A stretch of DNA of 64,000 nucleotides from Flavobacterium cellulosilyticum (GCF_004349355.1 NZ_SMFK01000003.1:341286-405285), one strand, 5' to 3'; counted from the first letter of the stretch, positions 11,682-21,171 are shown. Translations and numbers: made by a program. Notes: a model not told the origin generated them from the letters alone.

Positions 11682-14459
11682 ATGTCCAAAAAGTCCTTAA
11701 AATTATCATTTGTATTATTATTCTTTTTTCTAATACTTGCCCTTCCTTCTGTAAATGCCCAAAATCCAGTGGTGAAAATTGATTTTGATCAGTCGGGAAG
11801 ACAATCTGCAGAGGTTAGTGAACCTGATTACATACCCTGGGATGTTGCAATCTCACCAAGCAAGACTACCAATGGAATTACATTTAAAGTTACCAGACTA
11901 GGAAATAAAGGCGATGCGTTAGGAACAAATTGGTATAAAGCCGGCATACAAGCTCCCAGTTATGCTCGATTGGTTTGTGATGGACTTACAGTAAAAGGCA
12001 CGACAGCAAATGAAGGGGGACAAATAGAACTTCGAATTAGCGGATTGCCTACTGGCACACATTCTTTGCTTGCCTTTTTAAACGCAGTGGATAGCGAAAC
12101 TTATACATTTAGTCCAATCGATATTTCTGTAGATGGAAGTTTAGTTATGGATAATGTAATTCCTAGTATACGAGCTTTAAAAACTGCTGATGCAAAATCG
12201 GTTTACTTAAATTTACAAGCAACTGCAGGTGCGGATGTAGTAGTTAAATTTACAGCTGAAACATCAGGTAGTGAAACTTTTAAAAATGTAATGTTGAACG
12301 GATTTGAATTAAACACGGCCAATATTTATAATCAGGCAACAAATCCAATACCTATCCATAACAATGAACACGTTGAGTTAAGTTCAGGTAGCACATTATT
12401 ACAATGGACTCCTGCCATTAATGCAGTTTCACAAAATGTATATTTTGGTACTGATTTAACAGCATTGGAAGCAGCGAACATATCATCATCCGAATATAAA
12501 GGAAATCAAACAACGACAAATTCATCCTATCAAATAAATGGTTTATATACCGGAACAACTTATTACTGGCGAGTGGATGAGGTATTGGCAAGCAGCGAAG
12601 TTATAAAAGGCAGTTCGTGGCGATTTCGTCCAGCCCAACTTGCTTTTCCAGATGCTGAAGGTTATGGCCGTTTTGCCCGCGGAGGAAGAGGCGGAAAAGT
12701 TGTGGCAGTAACTAATTTAAATGATAGTGGGCCAGGAAGTTTACGTGATGCTGTTACCAATGACATTGGCCCTAGAACAATAGTTTTTAATGTGTCCGGA
12801 ATTATTCAACTGAACTCTCGTTTGGTTTTAAGTCAACCTTTTGTTACCGTTGCCGGTCAAACTGCTCCTGGCAAGGGAATCTGTATTCGCTCAGCTCCAT
12901 TTGGAGTTACTGGCAATGATGCCATTGTTCAAAATGTAAGAGTAAGAATTGGAGGCGGACCAACCTATGACGGAATGGGATTAACTGGTGCCAATTATAG
13001 TATAATAGATCATTGTTCCATCAGTTGGACCATTGATGAGTCATTTAGTTCGCGTTCAGGAAAAAATATTACGCTGCAAAGAACATTAATTTCAGAAGCA
13101 TTAAATGCCGCTGGACATCAAAATTATCCAGCAGGTACAGAGCATGGGTACGCAGGTTCAATAAGCGGAGACACAGGAAGTTTTCATCATAATTTATTAG
13201 CACATAATTACGGACGTAATTGGAGTTTGGCCGGTGGTTTGGATGGAAACAATTATTTTGCCGGTAAATTAGATATTACTAATAATGTAGTTTATAACTG
13301 GGGATCAAGAACAACCGATGGAGGGGCTAATGAAGTAAACTTTGTAAATAATTATTATAAACCCGGTCCTGGAATGCAATTACAACAGTATGCATTGACT
13401 ATGAATCATGAAGATAACTTTGCGGGCATGCAACGTAGTTATTTTGCTGGTAATATTATGCCTGGATTTTTTGACGAAAGCAATCAAACACTGGGACGAA
13501 GAAGCACTATAAGTAGTGGTATCACCATCAACTATGAGACATTCGTAAATACCCCGTTTTTCCCCTCATTTGTAACAACACAATCAGCTACACAAGCATA
13601 TAAAATAGTACTTTCAGATGTAGGTTGTACCCAACCTGTATTTGACGACCACGACACAAGAATGGTTAACGAAACTTTAGCCGGAACATATTCCGTGACG
13701 GGAAGTGTAACAGGAAAAAAAGGATTTCCTGATAACGAAGCCGATGCTGGGGGTTTCGAATCGTATCCTGCTATATCCAGAGATGTCAACTGGGATTCGG
13801 ATAATGATGGATTGCCAAATTGGTGGGAAACTACTATAGGAACAAATGTGAACTCTGGATCTGGTGATTTTTCTGATTCTAATGCAGATGCTGATTTGGA
13901 TGGATATACTAATTTAGACACTTATATTCAATGGATGGCAACACCTCATTACAACTCTCCAAATGGTAGCAAAATCAGCATCAATATTCAAAAACTTTCC
14001 AAAGGTTTTACAAAAAGCCCCGCTTATACCCTATCAAATGTTGTAAATGGAACTGCATCTCTAGTTGCGGATACTGTTGCATTTACACCAACAGCAATCG
14101 GTTTTGGTTCTTTTAATTTCACTGTAACCGATTCCGAAGGAGGTAGTATGACTAGAAAAGTAAATATACTTAGCGGATTTGACATACAATTATCAACAAA
14201 ACAAATCGATATACCTAAAACTGGAATTACCGTTTGGCCAGTTCCAAATAAAGGATCTTTTTACATTTCAATGGTAAAAAATGACACAAAAGCAGAATAT
14301 AAATTATTTGACATTTTGGGCAAAGAGGTAACAAAAGGAATTATTGACACCTCCAGTTCTCAAAACATTATCGTAAATTCTAATGGTATCTACATCCTAA
14401 AAGTATACGAATTAAATACGAAGAAGATTTTATATACCCAAAAAATTATAATTCAATAA
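11682..14459 (+). CDS. Secreted pectate lyase family 1 protein with T9SS sorting domain
   Basis: 925 aa. Layout: a signal peptide (about 1-26, ending VNAQ), a beta-rich N-terminal module (about 30-210, carbohydrate-binding-like), a fibronectin-III-like module (about 215-315), and a pectate lyase-type right-handed beta helix beginning with FPDAEGYGRFARGGRGGK at about 318 and running to about 700. A calcium-binding-like region rich in D/N (DSDNDGLPNWWE) follows, and then a C-terminal type A sorting domain (VWPVPNKGSF...). The enzyme probably cleaves polygalacturonate by beta-elimination after export and surface attachment by the type IX system. No SusCD pair or other pectin enzyme is beside it. 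The ATG at 11682 gives an intact signal peptide. Confidence 0.88.
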   Translation: MSKKSLKLSFVLLFFFLILALPSVNAQNPVVKIDFDQSGRQSAEVSEPDYIPWDVAISPSKTTNGITFKVTRLGNKGDALGTNWYKAGIQAPSYARLVCDGLTVKGTTANEGGQIELRISGLPTGTHSLLAFLNAVDSETYTFSPIDISVDGSLVMDNVIPSIRALKTADAKSVYLNLQATAGADVVVKFTAETSGSETFKNVMLNGFELNTANIYNQATNPIPIHNNEHVELSSGSTLLQWTPAINAVSQNVYFGTDLTALEAANISSSEYKGNQTTTNSSYQINGLYTGTTYYWRVDEVLASSEVIKGSSWRFRPAQLAFPDAEGYGRFARGGRGGKVVAVTNLNDSGPGSLRDAVTNDIGPRTIVFNVSGIIQLNSRLVLSQPFVTVAGQTAPGKGICIRSAPFGVTGNDAIVQNVRVRIGGGPTYDGMGLTGANYSIIDHCSISWTIDESFSSRSGKNITLQRTLISEALNAAGHQNYPAGTEHGYAGSISGDTGSFHHNLLAHNYGRNWSLAGGLDGNNYFAGKLDITNNVVYNWGSRTTDGGANEVNFVNNYYKPGPGMQLQQYALTMNHEDNFAGMQRSYFAGNIMPGFFDESNQTLGRRSTISSGITINYETFVNTPFFPSFVTTQSATQAYKIVLSDVGCTQPVFDDHDTRMVNETLAGTYSVTGSVTGKKGFPDNEADAGGFESYPAISRDVNWDSDNDGLPNWWETTIGTNVNSGSGDFSDSNADADLDGYTNLDTYIQWMATPHYNSPNGSKISINIQKLSKGFTKSPAYTLSNVVNGTASLVADTVAFTPTAIGFGSFNFTVTDSEGGSMTRKVNILSGFDIQLSTKQIDIPKTGITVWPVPNKGSFYISMVKNDTKAEYKLFDILGKEVTKGIIDTSSSQNIIVNSNGIYILKVYELNTKKILYTQKIIIQ

Positions 14460-14480
14460 AGTTTGTTTTTAAATAATAAA

Positions 14481-14517
14481 AAAATGCCGTTTACAAATTA
14501 GTAAACGGCATTTTTTT
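14481..14517 (+). terminator. Rho-independent terminator after the pectate lyase gene
   Basis: Strong hairpin: AAAATGCCGTTTAC and GTAAACGGCATTTT arms around a 6-nt loop, followed by a T-tract, 21 bp after the stop codon. Confidence 0.9.
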
Positions 14518-14869
14518 ATTAACTATACATTAGACTCAAGTTGCAAATACCTTTTTTTGATTGAACTTTAGACGGAAGTTTTAACAAATATAAAACCCAT
14601 TTTGAATTTCCTATTCAACAAAACAATAAGAATTCTAGGCGTATTTTATTAAGGATTCTATAGGCTGCAGGTATAAACTAAATTATAGCTTAAATTAAGC
14701 TATTTGACTTTTTATATTTACGCCCTCTATTGCAAAAAAGCATCTAAACTACTTATTTACAATTAAATAGTTTTCATTACCTTTACAAAACATAAGAATA
14801 CATTCCAAGGAATCTTCAATCAAATAAACCTATATTTTTTTTAAAATCTAATTAAGTTAAACAACTTAT
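14518..14869. other. Intergenic region before the second LytTR regulator
   Basis: About 350 bp without a credible gene. It contains a perfect 19-bp palindrome (listed separately). I found no clear TAnnTTTG promoter box. Confidence 0.5.
14685..14703. promoter_or_regulatory. Perfect 19-bp palindrome, possible operator
   Basis: Nine-bp arms ATAGCTTAA / TTAAGCTAT around a single central A, about 170 bp upstream of the LytTR gene. The size suits a dimeric DNA-binding protein, and there is no T-tract to make it a terminator. The role is inferred only. Confidence 0.35.
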
Positions 14870-15613
14870 ATGAAAAAAAATAACACTATTTTGATAGTAG
14901 AAGACGAAATGATAATTGCTGCTAATATATCATTGCAACTTTCTCATTTGGGTTATGAAGTAACAGGAATCATTACAAAATCCGATGGTATTATGCCACA
15001 TATCGCGCAATTTGTTCCAGATATTATTTTGATGGATATCAATCTAAAAGGAAATTTAGACGGTATAGAAGTCGCGCATTTAATTCAAAAAGAATATAAA
15101 ATCCCTATTATTTATTTGACTGCCAACTCGGATGAAGTCAATTTTAACAGAGCAAAAGAAACAAATCCGTATGCTTTTATTTCCAAACCTTTCAAAAAAT
15201 TAGACTTACAACGTGCTATTGAGTTAACAATAATACGTGTTCAGGAAGAGCAAAGCAGAGAAAAACACGCTGATTTGACTACCGATGAGCCTTATATTTT
15301 GAGTGATTGTATTTTCGTTCGTAGTCACGATAAAATGGTTAAGGTTTGTATTGAAAATATTTTATACATCGAAGCCGAACGAAATTATTGCAAAATTCAT
15401 TGTAAGGACAAGGAACATTTGTTGGTTACCACTTTGAAATATTTAGAAGAAAAACTGCCCGCCAATAACTTAATGCGAATTCATCGTTCTTTTATCGTTA
15501 ATCTTCACCACATCGATGAAATTGCAACAAGTCATGTCGTTATAGGTAAAAAAGCAATCCCTTTAAGTGCCGAATTAAAAAAACAGTTATTGCTTCATAT
15601 TCAAAAAGTATAA
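14870..15613 (+). CDS. LytTR-family response regulator (paired with the kinase downstream)
   Basis: 247 aa. Receiver domain about 1-120 with acidic E11/D12, phospho-acceptor D56 in LMDINL and the lysine in ISKPF. A LytTR DNA-binding domain (about 145-245) ends in a conserved segment (LMRIHRSFIVNL). It is followed 175 bp later by a HisKA_2 sensor kinase in the same direction. In Bacteroidota such kinases commonly pair with LytTR regulators, so these two probably form a two-component system. The likely target is the operon starting at 17952, inferred from position. Confidence 0.93.
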   Translation: MKKNNTILIVEDEMIIAANISLQLSHLGYEVTGIITKSDGIMPHIAQFVPDIILMDINLKGNLDGIEVAHLIQKEYKIPIIYLTANSDEVNFNRAKETNPYAFISKPFKKLDLQRAIELTIIRVQEEQSREKHADLTTDEPYILSDCIFVRSHDKMVKVCIENILYIEAERNYCKIHCKDKEHLLVTTLKYLEEKLPANNLMRIHRSFIVNLHHIDEIATSHVVIGKKAIPLSAELKKQLLLHIQKV

Positions 15614-15788
15614 CTAAAACACCAAAAAAGCCCTAACTGAAGGGAAAAATCGTGTTCACTCAACACGACAAATTGTTGGAAGGAAGACTAAATAAAATCA
15701 AAAAAGCACCACCGTTATTTTTAAATTTAAACTAAAAATGCTATTTAAAATATTGATTTAACTCCTACAGAATCTATAAACTCTACTT

Positions 15789-17708
15789 ATGAAAAAAATC
15801 ATAATCCCTTTTTTAGTAGTTATAGTTTCTATTGGATTTGCACAAAACAATAAAAAACTTTCAACAAATGAAGTTTTAGAATTGAGCAAAACATATCAGG
15901 ATAAAGGATTGTATTTCCAGAAAATTCCTAATTTCAATAGAGATAGCACGGTGTACTATTTAGATAAAGCAGCCCATGTTTTAGAAACCAATCAACCCAT
16001 TCAATACCGAAGATTAGCTGAAATATTTTTGGATATAACAAATAGAAGAAACAGGTCATATCCATTTACAAAAGTTGACAAACTTGCTGAAATAGGGATT
16101 AATTACTATAACCAAATCCCTGACAATCAAAAAGACACATTTATAGAATACATACTTTTAACAAATTGGGCTTCAATTAAAGTTGAAAAAGGGGAGTTAA
16201 AAGACGCTGTTACTCTTTTCAGTAATGCCTTACATTTAATCCAAAACGATCCGCGCCCAGAAGTACGTGCTAAATTCTTAAAAGACAAAGCCAATTTTAT
16301 CAATAGATATGGACTCCCTGAAGAAATAAAGACTTCTTCAGAATTAACCAATAAAAGTTTTGCGCTTTATAAGCAACTAGATCAAAAAAAACACTTACAA
16401 GAAGTAACTTCTATTTATAGTGAGAAAATAATTTCGGCAATGAATACAAATAATGATTCATTATCATTTTATGTAAACGAATTTGAAAAGTTGCTTCCTA
16501 AATTAAAAAACCCTTTTACTTATGGTTGGTATTATTGCACTTTAAGTGACTATTATTATAATAAAAAAGAATATTTAAGAGCGAAAAATCTTGCCAATAA
16601 AGGGATTAAAATGCTCGAAAAATATAAGATGCAAAACGTAGATAGTTATCCTATGATGTTGACCCAATTAGCTGATTTTGCCGTAGAAAAAAAAGAATAT
16701 GATAAAGCAATTGAATATTATGGGAGAGCAAAAGTAATTTGCGAAACTAATAATTTTAGATCTTTTGGCATAAAAATACTTCAATCTTTATCTGAGATAA
16801 ATGAAAAAAAAGGTGATTTCAAAAAAGCATTGCACTACCAAAGAGCATTTACCATTGAAACATTAAAGTTTGAAAAAGAACGCAATGAAAGAAGTCTGCT
16901 TGAAAGCGAACTGAAAATGAATGTTATAAACCAAGAGAAGGAACTTATCCAAAAAAATAATCAACAAAAATTATATATTGTAGCATTAATTTTATGTATC
17001 ATTTTACTTGTATTTATTTATAGAAACGTAATACTTAAACAAAAAAATAATTTAAAATTAGCTGCTTTCAATCATGAACTGGAAGATAAAAATAATCTTT
17101 TAGACAAACACAATACTGAAAATGAATTACTTCTAAAGGAAATTCACCATCGTGTAAAAAACAATTTAGAAGTAGTTTCGAGTTTACTTTCATTACAGTC
17201 TGCTAAAATTGATGATCCAAACATAAAAGATGCCATTGCCGAAGGGCAAAACCGAATTAATTCTATTGGATTAGTACATCAAAAATTATATCAAGGTACT
17301 AACCTTGGTGAAGTAGAAATGAAAGAATATTTTCTTAGTGTCAGCGAAAGTATCCTAGACAGTATTGGTGCTGGGAAGCGTATCGATTTAAAATTGGAAA
17401 TGAATCAACTAGAATTAGACATTGATACTGCTATTCCATTAGGATTAATCATCAATGAATTATTGACAAATGCTATAAAATATGCTTTTCCTAATGGCAA
17501 CAAAGGAACAATTACTATCAAACTAGAAAAAAATGACAATCGTAATCTCCATTTGGAAGTTGCTGATAACGGTGTTGGAAAAACAGCAATCATTCAAGGT
17601 ACTGGTTTTGGAGGGCAATTAATTTCCTTACTTACGCTACAATTAAATGGTACAATGACAGAAAAAACACAAAATGGAACGACTATCATTTTTGATTTTA
17701 AATTATGA
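15789..17708 (+). CDS. TPR-containing sensor histidine kinase (HisKA_2 type)
   Basis: 639 aa. Signal peptide (1-19, ending FAQ); a periplasmic helical sensor region of about 20-390 with TPR-like repeats; one transmembrane segment near 397-415; a short coiled coil. The HisKA_2 dimerisation/phosphoacceptor motif EIHHRVKNNLEV has its histidines at about 453/454, and an HATPase_c domain follows with N-box INELLTNAIKYAF and G-box DNGVGK. It should autophosphorylate and pass phosphate to the LytTR regulator encoded just upstream. The signal sensed is unknown; TPR sensors usually read a protein or peptide partner. Confidence 0.93.
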   Translation: MKKIIIPFLVVIVSIGFAQNNKKLSTNEVLELSKTYQDKGLYFQKIPNFNRDSTVYYLDKAAHVLETNQPIQYRRLAEIFLDITNRRNRSYPFTKVDKLAEIGINYYNQIPDNQKDTFIEYILLTNWASIKVEKGELKDAVTLFSNALHLIQNDPRPEVRAKFLKDKANFINRYGLPEEIKTSSELTNKSFALYKQLDQKKHLQEVTSIYSEKIISAMNTNNDSLSFYVNEFEKLLPKLKNPFTYGWYYCTLSDYYYNKKEYLRAKNLANKGIKMLEKYKMQNVDSYPMMLTQLADFAVEKKEYDKAIEYYGRAKVICETNNFRSFGIKILQSLSEINEKKGDFKKALHYQRAFTIETLKFEKERNERSLLESELKMNVINQEKELIQKNNQQKLYIVALILCIILLVFIYRNVILKQKNNLKLAAFNHELEDKNNLLDKHNTENELLLKEIHHRVKNNLEVVSSLLSLQSAKIDDPNIKDAIAEGQNRINSIGLVHQKLYQGTNLGEVEMKEYFLSVSESILDSIGAGKRIDLKLEMNQLELDIDTAIPLGLIINELLTNAIKYAFPNGNKGTITIKLEKNDNRNLHLEVADNGVGKTAIIQGTGFGGQLISLLTLQLNGTMTEKTQNGTTIIFDFKL

Positions 17709-17854
17709 ACTTAATTTTCTCCTTGCATACAAAACACTAAACTTTTCATAATTTAAATTTATAATTTACTGATTATCAATAGCGTTACAGATTAGTTAAT
17801 CTATAATTCTCCTTTTTTCTTGCCGATAAAAAAAACATACTCTTCGGACATTAT

Positions 17855-17884
17855 TTATCCATTTTCGTCCTTATCCATTTTCGT
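17855..17884. promoter_or_regulatory. Tandem 14-bp direct repeat, candidate operator of the following operon
   Basis: TTATCCATTTTCGT occurs twice, at 17855-17868 and 17871-17884 (period 16 bp), 67 bp before the first ATG of the operon. LytTR proteins are known to bind pairs of short direct repeats, and a LytTR system lies immediately upstream, so this is a plausible binding site. The spacing is shorter than in the classical LytTR sites I know of. Confidence 0.5.
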
Positions 17885-17951
17885 TTGTAATTGATTATCT
17901 GTTACTTAGACTATTGAATAAATATTTTAATAACTACTTAAAAAATTAATT

Positions 17952-18734
17952 ATGAAAAAATTACTAATGCTTATCGCAATAATTTTGTTTGGCAATAGTG
18001 TTATTGCACAGAACAAACTGTACTTACTATTTGAATTTATGAAAGTTGAAGCTGCCCAAGAAGGGGCGTATTTAGAAACAGAAACTTTTTGGCAAAAAAT
18101 TCAAGAACAAAGAACAAAAAATGGAGATATTATAGGATGGGATCTTTGGAGTCTCCAACCTGGCGGCAAAGATCAAGGATATCAATACTTAACTGTTACA
18201 CTTTATAATGATCCAGTAAAAATGATGAGCGGTGCAGGAAATTTTGAAGCGGCTATAAAAGCAGCATATCCAAAAATGTCCGAAGAAGAATTTAACGAAA
18301 AATTCATTAGTACTGCAAAATCAAGAGACTTAGCTGTTCGCATTTATTTAGAACAAATAGCATCTACAAAAGACGACTTTAAGATGCCTATAGGTACAAT
18401 AGCAGGAATAAATTTAATGAAAGTTTCCGACGCAAATTTTGAGAATTATGAGAAATTTGAAAACGAAATTTTTAAGCCATATGCCCAAAAAGAGATTGAA
18501 GCTGGAAACAGGGGGAATTGGGGCTTAATGCGTTGTATGTTGCCTATGGGTAGCGATGTTTATGCAACCCATATTACTTCGGATATGTATGAAGATTATA
18601 AACAATTATTTAATAATAACATGACCGATTACTCTACAATAAGTGAAGCAGAAACCAAGAAATTTCAGGATGGGTTAGCAACACGCGATATGAAATATAA
18701 ATATATGGGAACACTGATAAAAAAAGTACGCTAA
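17952..18734 (+). CDS. Exported protein of unknown function, probable duplicated dimeric alpha/beta-barrel fold
   Basis: 260 aa with a signal peptide (about 1-19, cleaved before QNKLY). I do not recognise a named family. The mature part begins with a strand (KLYLLFEFMKVE) and a helix-rich segment, and a similar strand recurs at about residue 155 (GTIAGINLMKVSDANFENYE). This suggests two ferredoxin-like halves such as those of the antibiotic-biosynthesis-monooxygenase/EthD group; that is inference. First gene of the ten-gene unit, 74 bp before the next gene. Confidence 0.75.
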   Translation: MKKLLMLIAIILFGNSVIAQNKLYLLFEFMKVEAAQEGAYLETETFWQKIQEQRTKNGDIIGWDLWSLQPGGKDQGYQYLTVTLYNDPVKMMSGAGNFEAAIKAAYPKMSEEEFNEKFISTAKSRDLAVRIYLEQIASTKDDFKMPIGTIAGINLMKVSDANFENYEKFENEIFKPYAQKEIEAGNRGNWGLMRCMLPMGSDVYATHITSDMYEDYKQLFNNNMTDYSTISEAETKKFQDGLATRDMKYKYMGTLIKKVR

Positions 18735-18808
18735 AACAAATTCAACCACTTGGTATCAAGTTATTTAATAACTACTAAAATTCTATTTACAACTAAAACA
18801 GTACAAGT

Positions 18809-19570
18809 ATGAAAACATTAAAAATTACAATCTCGTTATTAGGCATTTTTCTTTTCTTATTTCCTTTAAAAACTGTTGCACAAAACCAGATGTACACGAT
18901 TCATGCAGACTATGTAAAACCGGCAATGGAGAAAGAATATGTCGATGTTTCTAAAGCTTTTATTGCTGAATGTAAAAAATACAATTTACAAGATGCTGAC
19001 TGGATGCAAGCAAGATTAGACAACGGAACTTATATAACTATTGAAGCAATTCCGAATATGGCAGCGTTGGACGTAAATAGTTTTGCTCCGTTGGCAGACA
19101 AAATGGGAAAAGAAAAATTCCAAGCACTTGTAGATCGATATGCAAAATGCTATGACAAACATGGCAGCTTTAATTTATCGCTAATTAAAGACTTAAGCTA
19201 TATGCCTGACGGAGCTACTGCTGCACAAGAAGGTATGAATTACAGAAAATACCATTATCTGTTTGTAACACCATCAACCTCAAAATTGGTCAGAGAAAAA
19301 ATGAAAACCATCACAGATTTATATGTCAAAAAAGGTTCAAAAGAATATTTTCGAGCATATCATAGTGGGTATGGGACATTAGAAGAATTTTTCCTTGTAG
19401 TTATTTCTGCTAAAGACGAACAATCGTATGCAAAACAATCAGATGAAAATGACGTACTAATAGGAGATGAAGGAACAAAACTTTTCGATGACTTATTCAA
19501 AACCGTTAGCCGTTATGAACCTTTATCTGGCAAAATGCTACCCGAATTGAGTTATGCTGCAAAAAAATAA
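18809..19570 (+). CDS. Exported protein of unknown function, similar in layout to its upstream neighbour
   Basis: 253 aa with a signal peptide (about 1-24, ending TVAQ). The mature start (NQMYTIHADYVKPAMEKEY) resembles that of the preceding protein (NKLYLLFEFMKVEAAQEGAY). A second strand-like segment (YRKYHYLFVTPSTSKLVREK) opens the C-terminal half. I infer a distant paralogue with two ferredoxin-like halves. No catalytic motif is recognised. It is 23 bp before the NTF2-like lipoprotein gene. Confidence 0.75.
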   Translation: MKTLKITISLLGIFLFLFPLKTVAQNQMYTIHADYVKPAMEKEYVDVSKAFIAECKKYNLQDADWMQARLDNGTYITIEAIPNMAALDVNSFAPLADKMGKEKFQALVDRYAKCYDKHGSFNLSLIKDLSYMPDGATAAQEGMNYRKYHYLFVTPSTSKLVREKMKTITDLYVKKGSKEYFRAYHSGYGTLEEFFLVVISAKDEQSYAKQSDENDVLIGDEGTKLFDDLFKTVSRYEPLSGKMLPELSYAAKK

Positions 19571-19593
19571 AAAACAACTAATATATTATTGAT

Positions 19594-20082
19594 ATGAAAA
19601 ACTTATTTATTCTTGGACTTGCATTAGTGTTATTTACATCTTGCAATCAAAAACAACGCTACACGCAACAATCTCCAGAAATCGACACCTACAAAAAAGT
19701 AATGGAGGATTATAAAACACAAAATTGGGAGGATTATCCCAAACATTATGCTGATAGTGCCAAAATTGCAAATAATGTTGTAAAAGAAAAAGCCCAAACT
19801 GTAACAGAAGCTATTGAAAAAGCAAAAAAAGATGCTGAACTATTTACTTGGACAGTCAAAGATATTGATTATGAAATGGTTATTACTGACAAAGATGAAA
19901 CTTGGGTGAACTATTGGGGTATTTGGAGAGGAACATTAAAATCTAGTGGAAAAGTATATATTATACCATTTCACAATACAGCTCAGTTTGTTGATGGAAA
20001 AATTGTTAAGGAAGACGGGTATTGGGATAATTCTGAAATCGTAACCGATATGTTAAAACAAGCTGAAACCCCAAAAAAATAA
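19594..20082 (+). CDS. Lipoprotein with an NTF2/SnoaL-like domain
   Basis: 162 aa. The signal ends in a lipobox (LFTSC, Cys at about 17), so the protein is predicted to be lipid-anchored. The mature domain has the compact alpha+beta pattern of NTF2-like proteins: an N-terminal helix (EIDTYKKVMEDYKTQNWEDY), then strands ending in HNTAQFVDGKIVKEDGYWD. Members range from SnoaL-type cyclases to non-catalytic ligand binders, so activity cannot be assigned. It lies within the operon, followed by a two-domain NTF2-like protein after 45 bp. Confidence 0.8.
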   Translation: MKNLFILGLALVLFTSCNQKQRYTQQSPEIDTYKKVMEDYKTQNWEDYPKHYADSAKIANNVVKEKAQTVTEAIEKAKKDAELFTWTVKDIDYEMVITDKDETWVNYWGIWRGTLKSSGKVYIIPFHNTAQFVDGKIVKEDGYWDNSEIVTDMLKQAETPKK

Positions 20083-20127
20083 CAACCTCATAATGGTAAA
20101 TTATTAATTAAAGTAAATTTTGAAGCA

Positions 20128-21063
20128 ATGAAAAAAATAATTCTAGCAGCATTTATGCTCACCCTTTCTATAAGCTATTCTCAAAAAAAACCAAATGGAA
20201 CCGTTTATATTAATCATCCAGCCATAGTTGTTGTTGAGGCATACACAAAAGCAATTAACGATGGAGACCTAAATAAAATAGATGATTTTTTGGCAGATGA
20301 TTTTAGAGCATTTAGTGCTACAACAGGCAACCAATTTAATAAAGGCTTAGATAAATCGTCTTATTTGAATAGAATAAAATCTTGGAGAGAGAGTATTGAG
20401 TATTTTTCCATAAAAACTGCAAAAGGAGCTTATCCTGATGCTATTGAATACAAAGATGATAATCAAAAAGATGTGGTTTGGGTTCAAACTTGGGACGAGT
20501 TAAAAGGAGTTCACACAAAAACAGGTGTAAAAGTAAATATGAATTTACAACGAACATTCGTCATCAATAAAGCCAATAAAATAAAAACGATTTACATCTA
20601 TGATAACCCATTAATCAATGAGGAAATATATGACAGCGAGACAGTAAGAACCAATGGAACTATTTATAACCATCACCAAAACATCAATAATGTAAAAAAC
20701 ATGTTGTTCGCCTTTGAACAAAAAGACCTAAATAAAAGCTACAGCTATTTTACAAATGATGCTCGTTTTGCTGATATCAATAGTATGGACAACAAATCAT
20801 TGTCACTTGATGAACAAAAAGCCATTGACAAAAAAGTGTTGGACGCATTTGACATCGTCGGATTAGAAGTTATTGGTTATCCCGATTATATGCATTATGA
20901 ATTAGGTGACAACGGTGTGGTTTATTCTTGGTGGAGATGGCATTTGATTCGCAAATCAGATAAAAAAGAAATAGCATTACCCGTTCATTATCAGCACAAT
21001 ATTGACAAAGACGGTAAAATAATTAGAGAGATGGCATATTACAATGCCGCATTATTGAAATAA
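20128..21063 (+). CDS. Exported protein with two NTF2/SnoaL-like domains
   Basis: 311 aa with a signal peptide (about 1-18, ending SYSQ). Two NTF2-like modules are visible: about 28-165 (AYTKAINDGDLNKIDDFLADDFRAF...) and about 180-305 (MLFAFEQKDLNKSYSYFTNDARF...). Each has the early helix with a D/N-L-N-K turn and a closing strand region. It probably binds or converts a small hydrophobic molecule in the periplasm (inference). A hairpin separates it from the next gene (108-bp gap). Confidence 0.8.
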   Translation: MKKIILAAFMLTLSISYSQKKPNGTVYINHPAIVVVEAYTKAINDGDLNKIDDFLADDFRAFSATTGNQFNKGLDKSSYLNRIKSWRESIEYFSIKTAKGAYPDAIEYKDDNQKDVVWVQTWDELKGVHTKTGVKVNMNLQRTFVINKANKIKTIYIYDNPLINEEIYDSETVRTNGTIYNHHQNINNVKNMLFAFEQKDLNKSYSYFTNDARFADINSMDNKSLSLDEQKAIDKKVLDAFDIVGLEVIGYPDYMHYELGDNGVVYSWWRWHLIRKSDKKEIALPVHYQHNIDKDGKIIREMAYYNAALLK

Positions 21064-21120
21064 CCAGAAATAGAACTCCATTTCATGGTAAGTATATAGC
21101 ATTACAATAATTATTAATTC

Positions 21121-21153
21121 AAGACCTTACGGGATTCCAAACCTGTGAGGTTT
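21121..21153. repeat. REP-like hairpin inside the operon
   Basis: Ten-bp imperfect stem (21124-21133 with 21142-21151; two wobble pairs) with complementary flanking AA/TT. No T-tract follows, so it is unlikely to be a full terminator. From memory, similar ACCTTACGGG / CCTGTAAGGT palindromes recur between flavobacterial genes. It could stabilise or attenuate the operon mRNA. Confidence 0.45.
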
Positions 21154-21171
21154 ATTAAAACCGAATTAAAA

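Noticed and set aside
11588..11782. 64-aa plus-strand frame before the pectate lyase
   Set aside because: It overlaps the promoter and the signal-peptide codons of the pectate lyase in another frame.
21145..21171. GTG start that would lengthen the SDR protein by nine residues
   Set aside because: The codon lies inside a hairpin stem, and the ATG at 21172 directly precedes the Rossmann motif.
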